From contig NZ_JBGSXS010000387.1 of NCBI RefSeq assembly GCF_041751335.1, positions 1 to 52,919 on the forward strand: a stretch of 52,919 nt of DNA. The letters are read 5' to 3'. The DNA is from Aquiflexum sp041751335. GTDB taxonomy: Bacteria > Bacteroidota > Bacteroidia > Cytophagales > Cyclobacteriaceae. Positions 34,290 through 43,099 of the stretch are shown here, in pieces. The notes beneath the pieces were generated by a model, which was given only the letters and a program-made list of their open reading frames with translations, searched no databases and had not been told where the DNA came from. How positions within the stretch are numbered: the first letter of the stretch is position 1; each line of letters starts with the position of its first letter. The translations under genes and the position numbers were made by a program.

Positions 34290-35708
34290 TTATTTATTAT
34301 GGGTTATTCCTTTCTGGGCGGCTAATTTATACAATAAGTTCAAAGCTTCATCTTTATTGTTTTGAATTTGTCCTTCTAGGATAGCTTCTTTTATTTCTTC
34401 TTTGAGGTCTCCAACGATTTTGGAAGGATTAAGGTCAAACATTTCCATGATTTCTTCTCCTGAAACAGGCGGTTGAAAATTTCGCACATGGTCTTTTCCC
34501 TCCACCTCCAAAATCTTCTGTTCTACCTTGTCAAAGTTGGACAGAAATTTTTGGACCTTGTTGTTATTTTTAGAGGTAATATCTGCCCTACATAGCTTCA
34601 TAAGGTCATCTACATCGTCCCCTGCATCAAAAAGCAACCTCCTGATAGCTGAATCGGTTACTTTATCCGAAACAAGAGCTATCGGCCTGAGATGGAGCTT
34701 GACGAGTTTTTGGACATATTTCATCCTGTCATCCATGGGCAGTTTCATCCTTCTGAAAATCCCCGGAACCATCCTGGAACCCTTGTCCTCATGGCCATGG
34801 AAAGTCCAACCAACTTTATTATTGAATCTTTTTGTAGCAGGCTTTGCAATATCATGCATAATGGCTGCCCACCTCAACCAAATATTATCTGTCACTGTGG
34901 CAATATTGTCCAGAACCTGAAGGGTATGGTAGAAATTATCCTTGTGGGTTTTGTCACCAACAGAATCCACTCCTTGAAGCTCCACCATTTCCGGAAAGAT
35001 CTCATTCAGCAGTTTGCTGACAAACAATAACTTGAAACCATAGGAAGGCTTATCCGTCATGATAATTTTATTGAGTTCATCGATAATTCTCTCGGCGGAT
35101 ACAATCTTTATCCTGTGGGCATCATGGACTATGGCAAGAAATGTGTCAGGCTCAATATCAAATTTGAGCTGGGCAGCAAATCTAATGGCCCGCATCATCC
35201 GCAATGGATCATCGGAAAAGGTGATTATCGGGTCAGTCGGGGTCTTGATGATTTTCCGCTTGATATCTCCCATCCCGTCAAAAGGATCGATCAGATCCCC
35301 GAAATTGTGGGCATTGACAGATATCGCCATAGCATTAATGGTAAAATCCCTACGTTCCTGATCTTCCTGCAAAGTACCATCTTCAACGATAGGTTTTCTG
35401 GAATCATGCCTGTAAGATTCCCTTCGCGCTCCGACAAATTCTACCTCCCATTCTTCCAAACGGATATTGGCCGTTCCGAAATTTTTGAAAACCGAAAGTG
35501 GGACATGTTGATCAAAACTATCTGCAACTTTTTGTGCCAAGGCAATCCCACTGCCCACACATACAAAGTCAATATCTTTACAAGGTCTGTTTAAAATCAA
35601 ATCTCTAACATAACCTCCCACGACGTAGGTTTCCAAGCCAATGCTATCAGCTATCTTTCCAACGCGACCAAAAATCTCGATCTGATTTAAATGTTCCTTA
35701 AAATTCAT
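34290..35708 (-). CDS. CCA-adding/poly(A) polymerase-type nucleotidyltransferase with HD domain
   Basis: The 472-residue enzyme belongs to class II nucleotidyltransferases. The GGYVRDLIL motif (about residues 31-39), the metal-binding DIDFVC, RRESYRHDSRKP and RRDFTINAMA are all present, followed by helical RNA-binding parts (DDPLRMMRAIRFAAQL) and an HD-type domain (IMHDIAKPATK, FHGHEDKGS). It adds CCA to tRNA 3' ends, or parts of it, in the cytoplasm. Bacteroidota usually have one such HD-containing copy, annotated as CCA tRNA nucleotidyltransferase. Its ATG overlaps the stop of the upstream small gene by four bases (ATGA), implying translational coupling. Confidence 0.93.
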   Translation of the reverse strand: MNFKEHLNQIEIFGRVGKIADSIGLETYVVGGYVRDLILNRPCKDIDFVCVGSGIALAQKVADSFDQHVPLSVFKNFGTANIRLEEWEVEFVGARRESYRHDSRKPIVEDGTLQEDQERRDFTINAMAISVNAHNFGDLIDPFDGMGDIKRKIIKTPTDPIITFSDDPLRMMRAIRFAAQLKFDIEPDTFLAIVHDAHRIKIVSAERIIDELNKIIMTDKPSYGFKLLFVSKLLNEIFPEMVELQGVDSVGDKTHKDNFYHTLQVLDNIATVTDNIWLRWAAIMHDIAKPATKRFNNKVGWTFHGHEDKGSRMVPGIFRRMKLPMDDRMKYVQKLVKLHLRPIALVSDKVTDSAIRRLLFDAGDDVDDLMKLCRADITSKNNNKVQKFLSNFDKVEQKILEVEGKDHVRNFQPPVSGEEIMEMFDLNPSKIVGDLKEEIKEAILEGQIQNNKDEALNLLYKLAAQKGITHNK

Positions 35709-36178
35709 GCTTTCAATATTCTGATATCCCCTTCCGGAGTCAAAAAGATTTCTTTTGTCCCCGCACTCAAAAGTGGGAAATACTCTTTAGTTTCAAAATC
35801 AAAATTTTCTGACTTACTATATTGAAGGATCAGAGGTTGGGAATAGGCAAACAATAACCTGTTCCAAAAATCCTTGCGGATTACTGCAAACTTCACCTTC
35901 TTTTCTTTGATGGGACCTGATTTCAACACTCTGTTTACTGGAGTGTGATATATAGTGGGTTTTGAGGCGAACTCTATGATATCCAAAGAAACATCTGAAA
36001 ATGGCTCGGCAACAGATCTGATTTGGAAAAGATCAAAAAAGAGAAAAATCCCCTCCCAGTCATCCATTGCAGCATCCCATTTGGAAATTTCAATCAATTC
36101 CAAGATAGTGCCTTGACCATCTTTGATCTTGATTCTTCCATTTTCTTTTAGGGCACTGACTGCTTCTTTTATTTCCAT
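35705..36178 (-). CDS. Uncharacterised protein, possibly a degenerate YrdC/Sua5 relative
   Basis: The 157-residue protein is translationally coupled to the CCA enzyme gene by a four-base overlap. Its layout recalls YrdC proteins: an opening IKEAVSALKENGRIKI (compare IEEAVxxLKxGGVVL), a late FAVIRKDFWNRLLFAYSQPL (compare VRVPxxxxxxxLLxxLGxPL) and the final PEGDIRILKA (compare GxEPRILRxG). The YrdC core threonine/ATP motifs PTDTVYGL and KRP are missing. If related, it has lost the threonylcarbamoyl-AMP synthase site and may only bind RNA. This is motif-level inference; the protein could be unrelated. The ATG at 36178 is chosen over an upstream TTG at 36247. Confidence 0.55.
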   Translation of the reverse strand: MEIKEAVSALKENGRIKIKDGQGTILELIEISKWDAAMDDWEGIFLFFDLFQIRSVAEPFSDVSLDIIEFASKPTIYHTPVNRVLKSGPIKEKKVKFAVIRKDFWNRLLFAYSQPLILQYSKSENFDFETKEYFPLLSAGTKEIFLTPEGDIRILKA

Positions 36179-36289
36179 CTCGGATTTTTCCTTCAAAAAT
36201 AAGGTAGATATTTGTAAGGAGCGATAAAGGGATATATAAAGTTTCAAAATTTCCTTTGCGCATTCCGCCTCCGAATCAAATATTTTACC

Positions 36290-36297
36290 TAATTTTG
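36290..36297 (+). promoter_or_regulatory. Candidate -7 box for pyrG
   Basis: TAATTTTG fits the TAnnTTTG consensus, 43 bases before the pyrG ATG. No -33 partner is seen at 19-20 bases. This lies at the point where minus-strand genes give way to plus-strand genes. Confidence 0.4.
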
Positions 36298-36340
36298 AAT
36301 CCCATAAGAATCAAAACAAATATAACTTCCTTCCATTCTT

Positions 36341-37960
36341 ATGGCTCCATCCACCAAATATATATTCATTACAGGAGGCGTGACCTCTTCCCTAGGCAAA
36401 GGCATAATTGCGGCTTCATTGGCCAAACTGCTACAGGCTAAAGGGTTCAGTGTCGCAATCCAAAAATTTGACCCCTATCTCAATATTGATCCAGGAACGC
36501 TCAATCCTTATGAACATGGGGAATGTTATGTGACCGAAGATGGGGCTGAAACAGATCTTGACCTTGGGCATTACGAAAGGTTCCTCAACACAACAACTTC
36601 ACAGTTAAACAATGTCACCACAGGTAGAATTTATAATAATGTCATTACAAAAGAAAGACGAGGTGAGTATTTAGGAAAAACCGTACAGGTAATTCCCCAC
36701 ATCACCGATGAAATCAAAAGAAATTTCTTCAAACTTGGTGAGGAAGAAAAATATGATGTCATTATCACTGAAATTGGAGGATGCGTTGGAGATATAGAAT
36801 CATTACCGTTTATAGAAGCTGTAAGGCAAGCAAAATGGGATATCGGCAGTAACAACTTCTTGGTGATACACCTGACCTTAATTCCATATCTGGCTGCTGC
36901 CAAAGAATTGAAAACCAAACCGACCCAGCATTCGGTAAAACAATTGCTGGAAGCAGGAATTCAACCTGATATTCTGGTGTGTCGTTCCGAACATCATTTA
37001 CCTTTGGAGGTAAAGAAGAAACTTGCTCTTTTCTGTAATGTGGAGTTCAATTGCGTTATCGAGGCAATGGATGCTGATACCATCTATGATGTTCCTTTAT
37101 TGATGAAAAAGGAAAAGCTTGATGAAAGGGTTTTGTCCAAGCTAAAATTGAGCTCAAAAAATAATACTGAACTCGAACAATGGAAAGATTTTCTTGGTAG
37201 GCTCAAAAATCCAACTCAGGAAATCAATGTAGGTCTTGTGGGAAAATATGTTTCCTTGCCTGATGCATATAAATCAATTATTGAATCTTTTATACATGCA
37301 GGGGCACCCTCTGAATGTAAGGTCAACTTAAATCTGATTTCTTCAGAAGAACTTCATCCCGAAAGTATCAACAAAAAGCTGGAGGATTTAGATGGAATAT
37401 TGGTAGCACCAGGATTTGGTGAAAGAGGGCTTGAAGGAAAGATAGAAACTGTTAAATTTGCCCGCGAAAACAAGATACCATTCTTTGGTATTTGTTTGGG
37501 TATGCAGGTCGCTGTAATTGAATTTGCCAGAAATGTGATCGGCTTAGAAAAAGCAAACAGTACTGAAATGGATATAAACACTCCCCATCCTGTCATAGAT
37601 CTGATGGAAGAGCAAAAAAATATTGTCCAAATGGGTGGCACCATGAGATTGGGTTCTTATCCTTGTGAAATTAAAAAGGGCAGTAAAGCAGCCCAAGCAT
37701 ATGGTAAGACCAAAAATATGGAAAGACATCGGCACAGATATGAATTTAACAATAAGTACTTGGAACTGTTTCAGGAAAATGGCATGATCCCATCAGGAAT
37801 AAATCCTGAATCTGGCCTTGTTGAAATCATTGAGTTAAAAAACCATCCATGGTTTGTTGGCACACAGTTTCACCCGGAATATAAAAGCACTGTATTAAAC
37901 CCGCATCCTTTGTTTGTGAAGTTTATAGAGGCTATCATTGAAAATAAAAAAAATAAATAA
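36341..37960 (+). CDS. pyrG: CTP synthase
   Basis: The 539-residue cytosolic enzyme makes CTP from UTP, ATP and glutamine. The N-terminal synthase domain begins with the P-loop GGVTSSLGKGI and includes KFDPYLNIDPGTLNPYEHGE and EIGGCVGDIES. The C-terminal glutaminase domain has the nucleophile C385 in FGICLGMQ and the HPEYKS His-Glu pair near the end. Length matches the family (about 535-545). It is the first gene of the long plus-strand group; yidC follows after about 100 bases. Confidence 0.98.
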   Translation: MAPSTKYIFITGGVTSSLGKGIIAASLAKLLQAKGFSVAIQKFDPYLNIDPGTLNPYEHGECYVTEDGAETDLDLGHYERFLNTTTSQLNNVTTGRIYNNVITKERRGEYLGKTVQVIPHITDEIKRNFFKLGEEEKYDVIITEIGGCVGDIESLPFIEAVRQAKWDIGSNNFLVIHLTLIPYLAAAKELKTKPTQHSVKQLLEAGIQPDILVCRSEHHLPLEVKKKLALFCNVEFNCVIEAMDADTIYDVPLLMKKEKLDERVLSKLKLSSKNNTELEQWKDFLGRLKNPTQEINVGLVGKYVSLPDAYKSIIESFIHAGAPSECKVNLNLISSEELHPESINKKLEDLDGILVAPGFGERGLEGKIETVKFARENKIPFFGICLGMQVAVIEFARNVIGLEKANSTEMDINTPHPVIDLMEEQKNIVQMGGTMRLGSYPCEIKKGSKAAQAYGKTKNMERHRHRYEFNNKYLELFQENGMIPSGINPESGLVEIIELKNHPWFVGTQFHPEYKSTVLNPHPLFVKFIEAIIENKKNK

Positions 37961-38061
37961 TTTCGTTTTTGCCTATCATAAAATACCTTGACTTCAAACA
38001 TAGGTATACCAATTGTGTCTTTTAATGGGGTTTTATAGATAGTCATTATCAATCAATAAAT

Positions 38062-39861
38062 ATGGATAGAAACCAAGCGACAGGACTGATCCTATTCGCA
38101 GCAGTATTGTTGGTTTATTCGATTTTCTTTGCAAGTTCTCCGGAACCTATTGAAGTAGAAAATCAGGAAACCAATCAGGAACTTGTAATCAAAGAAGAAA
38201 CTGATTCCGTTCTCGAAATACCTCAAGCTGAACCTGATAGTATTCAGGATATCATAGCCCAGAGACAATTTGGCACATTTGCAGCTTTTACCAAAGGCCT
38301 ACAAGAAGATGTTGTTTTGGAAAATGATAAAATGGAAATTACATTTTCCACCAAAGGAGCTGAAATCAGCAAAGTTGTGCTGAAAGAATTCAAGACTTGG
38401 GACCAAAGACCCCTAGTACTTTTGGATGAAAATAGTTCTGATCTTGATTATAAGATTCAGACCGACAAAGGACTCCTAAGTTTAAATGAGTTCTATTTCA
38501 ATCCTACCCTATCGACTATTGATATTGAAGGCGATACCGCTTCAGTGTTGACTTTTATAGCACAATCAGGTTCTGGACAGATCATTAGAACCTATACCCT
38601 TCCTAATGAACAGTATGTCTTGAACAAAAGTCTTGAGTTTGTAGGGCTAGCTGGAAATCTTACAGATGCAAATATTCAGGTTACCTGGGACGCCAAACTA
38701 ATCAAACAGGAAGCAGATATTGAAGAATCGCGAAGAAAAACCAATATCAATTTCTTTAAAAGTTCAGGTAAGTCTGATTACCTTAGTCTGACCTCAGATT
38801 CAGATGATGATGAAGTCAATGAACCTGTAAAATGGGTGAGTTTTAGCCAAAGATTTTTCACTACGGGTATCATAGCTGAAAATCAGTTCAATTCGGCGAA
38901 ATTGGAGCAAGTCACTCCAAATGACACCCTATCTATCAAAAACGTGAAAGCAGCCTTAGTGTTGCCCTTGGACAATGGCAAAGCAGAGGTAAGCTATTTC
39001 TTCGGACCTAACAATTATAACCTTTTAAGAAAAATCACGCCTGGATTTGAAGAAAATGTGGACATGGGTTATTTCTTTGTCAGTTGGGTCAACAAATACA
39101 TTATCGTCAATCTATTCCAGTTTCTTGAAAAGTACTTTTCAAATTATGGTGTGATTATCATTTTGATAGTACTTATCATCAAATTGGCGTTATCACCCTT
39201 GACCTACAAATCCTATATCGGAATGGCGAAAATGAGGGTCATAAAACCTGAGATCGATGAATTAAAGGCAAAATACCCTGATGACCCAACCAAGATGCAA
39301 CAAGAGCAGATGAAACTCTTTGGGCAGTTGGGTGTAAGCCCGATTTCCGGATGTTTACCCATGGTTTTCCAAATGCCGTTCTTGTTTGCGATGTTCTTTT
39401 TCTTTCCCAATTCAATAGAACTAAGACAGGAATCATTCCTTTGGGCACATGATCTTTCTACTTACGATTCGATCATGAGTCTACCGTTTACCATTCCATT
39501 TTATGGTTCACATGTCAGTTTGTTTACCATCCTGATGACAGTGTCCCAGATAGCCTATACGCATTTCAATAATCAGTTGACCGCTCAAACTGGGCCAATG
39601 AAAAATATTGGATACATCATGCCGGTAGTCTTTATGTTTGTCCTGAATTCTTTTCCAGCTGCATTGAGTTTCTATTATTTTGTTTCCAACATGGTGACAT
39701 TTGGACAGCAGGCTGTCATCAAACTTTTTGTAGATGATACCAAAATCAGAGAAAAAGTTGAGGCCAATAAAATTAAAAATGTCAACAAAAAGAAATCAAA
39801 ATTCCAGCAAAAATTGGAAGATGCGATGAAAGCAGCAGATTCAAACAAAAAGAAATCCTGA
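38062..39861 (+). CDS. yidC: Membrane protein insertase YidC
   Basis: YidC inserts and folds proteins in the inner membrane. The 599-residue protein has the YidC1 form: an N-terminal helix (TGLILFAAVLLVYSIFFASS), a large periplasmic beta domain (about 60-330), then the conserved hydrophobic core: YGVIIILIVLIIKLALSPLT, KMRVIKPEIDELKAKYPDDP (the C1 coiled-coil loop), SPISGCLPMVFQMPFLFAMF and further helices, ending in a Lys-rich ribosome-binding tail. A perfect terminator hairpin follows immediately. Confidence 0.97.
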   Translation: MDRNQATGLILFAAVLLVYSIFFASSPEPIEVENQETNQELVIKEETDSVLEIPQAEPDSIQDIIAQRQFGTFAAFTKGLQEDVVLENDKMEITFSTKGAEISKVVLKEFKTWDQRPLVLLDENSSDLDYKIQTDKGLLSLNEFYFNPTLSTIDIEGDTASVLTFIAQSGSGQIIRTYTLPNEQYVLNKSLEFVGLAGNLTDANIQVTWDAKLIKQEADIEESRRKTNINFFKSSGKSDYLSLTSDSDDDEVNEPVKWVSFSQRFFTTGIIAENQFNSAKLEQVTPNDTLSIKNVKAALVLPLDNGKAEVSYFFGPNNYNLLRKITPGFEENVDMGYFFVSWVNKYIIVNLFQFLEKYFSNYGVIIILIVLIIKLALSPLTYKSYIGMAKMRVIKPEIDELKAKYPDDPTKMQQEQMKLFGQLGVSPISGCLPMVFQMPFLFAMFFFFPNSIELRQESFLWAHDLSTYDSIMSLPFTIPFYGSHVSLFTILMTVSQIAYTHFNNQLTAQTGPMKNIGYIMPVVFMFVLNSFPAALSFYYFVSNMVTFGQQAVIKLFVDDTKIREKVEANKIKNVNKKKSKFQQKLEDAMKAADSNKKKS

Positions 39862-39892
39862 TCAAAAAGAGACCTTTAAGGTCTCTTTTTGA
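39862..39892 (+). terminator. Intrinsic terminator of yidC
   Basis: TCAAAAAGAGACCTT (39862-39876) and AAGGTCTCTTTTTGA (39878-39892) are perfect 15-base complements around one base. The right arm holds the T-run. It starts directly after the yidC stop. Confidence 0.9.
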
Positions 39893-39977
39893 TTTATTGA
39901 GGTGTTATGAAATTGTGAATTTAGGATAAGGTTAATGACCAAACCCTTTCAAAACACTTAAAATGAGGTCATTACTG

Positions 39978-40001
39978 TAATCCACAAGCCCTTGTGGATA
40001 A
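39978..40001. other. Pair of divergent DnaA-box-like sites
   Basis: TAATCCACA (39978-39986) and TGTGGATAA (39993-40001; TTATCCACA on the minus strand, a perfect DnaA box) are inverted around six bases. They lie in the yidC-UPF0173 gap just before parAB. Two sites are too few to call an origin, and the inverted symmetry could instead be a small hairpin. Confidence 0.4.
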
Positions 40002-40030
40002 CATTCTATTTCATGCAAAAATTTAAATGA

Positions 40031-40038
40031 TATCTTTG
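40031..40038 (+). promoter_or_regulatory. Candidate -7 box for the UPF0173-parAB group
   Basis: TATCTTTG matches the TAnnTTTG consensus 31 bases before the ATG of the hydrolase gene, the first gene of the group that follows the yidC terminator. The expected -33 TTTG is not clear. Confidence 0.55.
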
Positions 40039-40069
40039 TAACCTTAGGAAAAACAAGCATATCAATCAC

Positions 40070-40753
40070 ATGATCGAACTGACCTATTTCGGACATTCGT
40101 CCTATCTCGTTAAAGTCAACCAAAAATCAATTCTTTTTGACCCCTTTATCAGCCCAAATCCCAAAGCATCTAATATAGATGTTGCTTCCATCAAACCTGA
40201 TTACGTGCTGATCAGCCATGGTCATGAAGACCACGTAGCCGATGCCGAAAGTATAACAAAATCAAATAATGCCATGTTGGTTTCCAATTATGAAATTGCG
40301 GTTTGGTTTGCTGAAAAGGGTGTTGAGAGGTATCACCCCATGAACCATGGGGGAAGCAAAACATTCGACTTTGGTAGAGTCAAATATGTACATGCGGTTC
40401 ACAGCAGTACACTTCCTGATGGCTCCTCCGGAGGTGTTGCAGGGGGTTTTGTTGTCAAGCACGACCAAGGATGTTTTTATTATGCTGGAGATACTGCACT
40501 TACCTACGACATGAAGCTTATTAGTGAAGAATTCAAAATTGATTTTGCCATCCTTCCCATCGGTGACAATTTCACGATGGGTATAGCAGATGCCATCAAA
40601 GCTGCTGATTTTGTGGGAACAAAAAAGATAGTAGGAATGCATTATGATACCTTTCCCTACATAGAGATAGATAGTGAAGTCGCAAAAAAAGCTGCTAAGG
40701 AAGCAGGAAAAGATTTGATTTTGCTTAATATTGGTGAATCTATTAGGCTCTAA
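40070..40753 (+). CDS. UPF0173 metal-dependent hydrolase (MBL fold)
   Basis: The 227-residue protein has a metallo-beta-lactamase fold of the UPF0173 type: TYFGHSSYLVKVNQKSILFD at the start, the metal motif ISHGHEDHVADA (HxHxDH), GGVAGGFVVKHD, YYAGDTALTYDM with the bridging Asp, and GMHYDTFPYI late. The substrate is unknown for the family. The gene lies seven bases before the parA ATG, so it is in the same transcript as parAB. Length is normal for UPF0173. Confidence 0.93.
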   Translation: MIELTYFGHSSYLVKVNQKSILFDPFISPNPKASNIDVASIKPDYVLISHGHEDHVADAESITKSNNAMLVSNYEIAVWFAEKGVERYHPMNHGGSKTFDFGRVKYVHAVHSSTLPDGSSGGVAGGFVVKHDQGCFYYAGDTALTYDMKLISEEFKIDFAILPIGDNFTMGIADAIKAADFVGTKKIVGMHYDTFPYIEIDSEVAKKAAKEAGKDLILLNIGESIRL

Positions 40754-40760
40754 ATATTTT

Positions 40761-41540
40761 ATGGGAAAAGTTATAGCTATTGCTAACCAGAAAGGAGGCG
40801 TAGGGAAAACCACTACAGCCATGAATCTCGCAGCCAGTTTGGCAGTTTTGGAATTTAAGACCCTTGTGGTAGATGCCGACCCTCAAGCCAATACTACATC
40901 TGGCTTGGGACATGATCCAAAAGAAATCACAACAAGCATTTATGAATGTATGGTGGATGGTATTGATATCCGCTCTATTATCCACAAAACTGAAATAGAA
41001 AAATTAGATTTGATTCCATCCCATATTGACTTGGTAGGTGCTGAGGTAGAAATGATCAATTTGGAAAATAGGGAGGAAAAAATGAAGGCTGTCATTAGTA
41101 ATATCAAAGATGACTATGATTTTGTAGTCATTGACTGTTCACCTTCGCTTGGTCTGATTACTATCAATGCCCTGACAGCAGCTAATTCTGTCATTATTCC
41201 TGTGCAATGTGAATACTTTGCTTTGGAAGGTCTTGGCAAACTATTGAATACAATTAAAATTATACAAACCAGACTCAATCCTGAACTGGAAATAGAAGGT
41301 ATACTACTTACCATGTATGACGTCAGATTAAGACTTTCCAATCAGGTAGTAGAAGAAGTAAGAATGCACTTCAAAAACCTGGTTTTTGATACAATCATTC
41401 CCAGAAATGTCCGTTTAAGTGAATCGCCTAGTTTTGGTCTACCTGTCATAGCTTTCGATGCAGAAGGCAAAGGCGCAGTAGCTTATCTCAACTTGGCCCA
41501 TGAAATAGCGGTTAAAAACGGAATGGAAAAAGTAAATTGA
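40761..41540 (+). CDS. parA: Chromosome-partitioning ATPase ParA/Soj
   Basis: The 259-residue ParA has a deviant Walker A motif KGGVGKTT at residues 11-18, Walker A' region DADPQANTTSGLG and Walker B VVIDCSPSLG. It forms ATP-driven gradients on the nucleoid that move ParB-parS complexes. Length fits chromosomal Soj-type ParA. The frame is open upstream to 40731, but the ATG at 40761 (MGKVIAIANQ) is the usual start. parB follows 13 bases later. Confidence 0.97.
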   Translation: MGKVIAIANQKGGVGKTTTAMNLAASLAVLEFKTLVVDADPQANTTSGLGHDPKEITTSIYECMVDGIDIRSIIHKTEIEKLDLIPSHIDLVGAEVEMINLENREEKMKAVISNIKDDYDFVVIDCSPSLGLITINALTAANSVIIPVQCEYFALEGLGKLLNTIKIIQTRLNPELEIEGILLTMYDVRLRLSNQVVEEVRMHFKNLVFDTIIPRNVRLSESPSFGLPVIAFDAEGKGAVAYLNLAHEIAVKNGMEKVN

Positions 41541-41553
41541 TTGAATAATATTT

Positions 41554-42471
41554 ATGGCTGATAAAAAACCTACACCAAAGAAAAGTGCGCTGGGAAGAGG
41601 ACTAGGAGCTTTGCTGCAGGATTCCCCACAAAAAAATAAACCTGAATCCCTTATACCTGCACTCCCTTCGGCCGGTGTCTTTGAAATACCCCTTTCTGAA
41701 ATACAGGTAAACCCTTTTCAACCAAGGACTTACTTTGACAAGGATGCGCTTCAGGAACTTTCAGATTCCATCGTCACCCAAGGTATCATTCAGCCCATCA
41801 CGGTTAGAAGACTCGAAGAAGGCGAATATCAGTTAATCGCAGGAGAAAGGAGATTTCAGGCCTCCAAAATGGCCGGCCTGGAAAAAATCCCCGCCTATGT
41901 CCGGACTGCCAATGACCAACAAATGCTGGAAATGGCCCTTATAGAAAATATCCAAAGGGAAAACCTAAACGCACTTGAAATTGCCCACTCTTATCAGAGA
42001 CTATTGGCTGAATGTGATCTCAAACAGGAAGAACTTGGAGACAGGGTCGGTAAAAACAGAACAACTGTCAACAACTATCTTAGGCTCCTGAAGTTACCTC
42101 CTGATATTCAGGCAGGACTAAGGGACAATAAAATCACTATGGGCCATGCCCGTGCACTCATCAATGTCGAGAATATAGATCGGCAGCTGGCAATTTTCAA
42201 AAAGACCATAGAAGAAGAACTGAGTGTTAGAAAAGTTGAAGCATTGGTACAGGCAATCAACGGAGGTCAGGAAGAAAAAGGTGCCACCAAAGGTCCTGCT
42301 TTGGATCCTGTCAGAAAATATGAAATTGGTAAAATACAAAATCGCCTGGCCAATCATTTTGGCGCAAAGGTGCAGCTAAAATCAGATGCCAAAAGTAAAG
42401 GCGAAATAAAAATCCCCTTTAGATCATCTGAGGACCTAAATAGAATCCTGGAAATATTGGAGATCATCTGA
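41554..42471 (+). CDS. parB: Chromosome-partitioning protein ParB
   Basis: The 305-residue ParB has the N-terminal KKSALGRGLGALL (ParA-contact) segment, the CTPase-type core FEIPLSEIQVNPFQPRTYF and LIAGERRFQASKM, the central helix-turn-helix (QEELGDRVGKNRTTVNNYL, HARALINVE) and a C-terminal dimerisation part. It loads on parS sites near the origin. No parS consensus (TGTTTCACGTGAAACA-like) was noticed near it. It is followed three bases later by a TTG-started extension of the next gene. Confidence 0.97.
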   Translation: MADKKPTPKKSALGRGLGALLQDSPQKNKPESLIPALPSAGVFEIPLSEIQVNPFQPRTYFDKDALQELSDSIVTQGIIQPITVRRLEEGEYQLIAGERRFQASKMAGLEKIPAYVRTANDQQMLEMALIENIQRENLNALEIAHSYQRLLAECDLKQEELGDRVGKNRTTVNNYLRLLKLPPDIQAGLRDNKITMGHARALINVENIDRQLAIFKKTIEEELSVRKVEALVQAINGGQEEKGATKGPALDPVRKYEIGKIQNRLANHFGAKVQLKSDAKSKGEIKIPFRSSEDLNRILEILEII

Positions 42472-42522
42472 GCCTTGGAAAAGGAAAAAATCATCAGGCT
42501 TTTGTACCCTAACTTCAAAGCA

Positions 42523-43092
42523 ATGATATACATCTATATCATTGCTGTTTTTATTTTATTGCCTGCTTTAACATCACAGGCACAAAATGAAAATCAAAAT
42601 ATAGATACCGTTAAAGTTGACTTCAGTAATAAGAATATTAAGGATCCAAGAAAGGCTACTATTCTATCTGCAATTCTCCCAGGTGCAGGTCAGGTGTACA
42701 ACGGAAAAGCTTGGAAAGTCCCTTTGATATATGGTGGTTTTGCTGCCAATATCTATTTTATTGAATTCAACAACAGAAGATATCAGCTCTTCAAAACTGC
42801 CCTGTTTGCATTAGATAAGCCAGGGGGTTTGACTGATCCGGAACGTGCATTTCCCAACTTAAACAGGGATGGGATTGTAAGGAACGTGAATTTCTGGCGA
42901 AGGAACAGGGATTTGAATTACTTTCTGTTTATGGGCATTTATGCTTTGAATATGGTCGATGCAAATGTAGATGCCCATCTTTCAGCGTTTGATGTCAGCG
43001 AAGATTTAACTTTCAGGTTTGAACCTGTATATGAAACATTGACTGCCGGGGGAGGAAATCTGATTGGACTGTCACTAAAAATAAATTTCTGA
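42523..43092 (+). CDS. DUF5683 membrane protein
   Basis: The 189-residue protein has a signal-like helix (MIYIYIIAVFILLPALTSQAQ) and the DUF5683 core DPRKATILSAILPGAGQVYN, where the PGxGQxYNG motif sits between helices, then PLIYGGFAANIYFIEFN and a membrane segment near NYFLFMGIYALNMVDANVDAH. In Bacteroidota this family commonly stands between parB and dapB, as here. Function unknown; perhaps envelope-related. The frame could start at TTG 42475, but the ATG at 42523 places the signal peptide at the N-terminus. Confidence 0.88.
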   Translation: MIYIYIIAVFILLPALTSQAQNENQNIDTVKVDFSNKNIKDPRKATILSAILPGAGQVYNGKAWKVPLIYGGFAANIYFIEFNNRRYQLFKTALFALDKPGGLTDPERAFPNLNRDGIVRNVNFWRRNRDLNYFLFMGIYALNMVDANVDAHLSAFDVSEDLTFRFEPVYETLTAGGGNLIGLSLKINF

Positions 43093-43099
43093 TCAAAAC

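Noticed and set aside
35115..35594. 159-codon plus-strand frame inside the CCA enzyme gene
   Set aside because: Opposite the GGxVRD and DIDF catalytic region; composition and sequence are those of an antisense shadow.
39978..40001. Inverted repeat considered as a second terminator after yidC
   Set aside because: A perfect terminator already ends yidC at 39862-39892, and this repeat has no T-run.
40262..40822. 186-codon minus-strand frame over the UPF0173 and parA genes
   Set aside because: Antisense to two well-conserved genes, with no domain or promoter sign.
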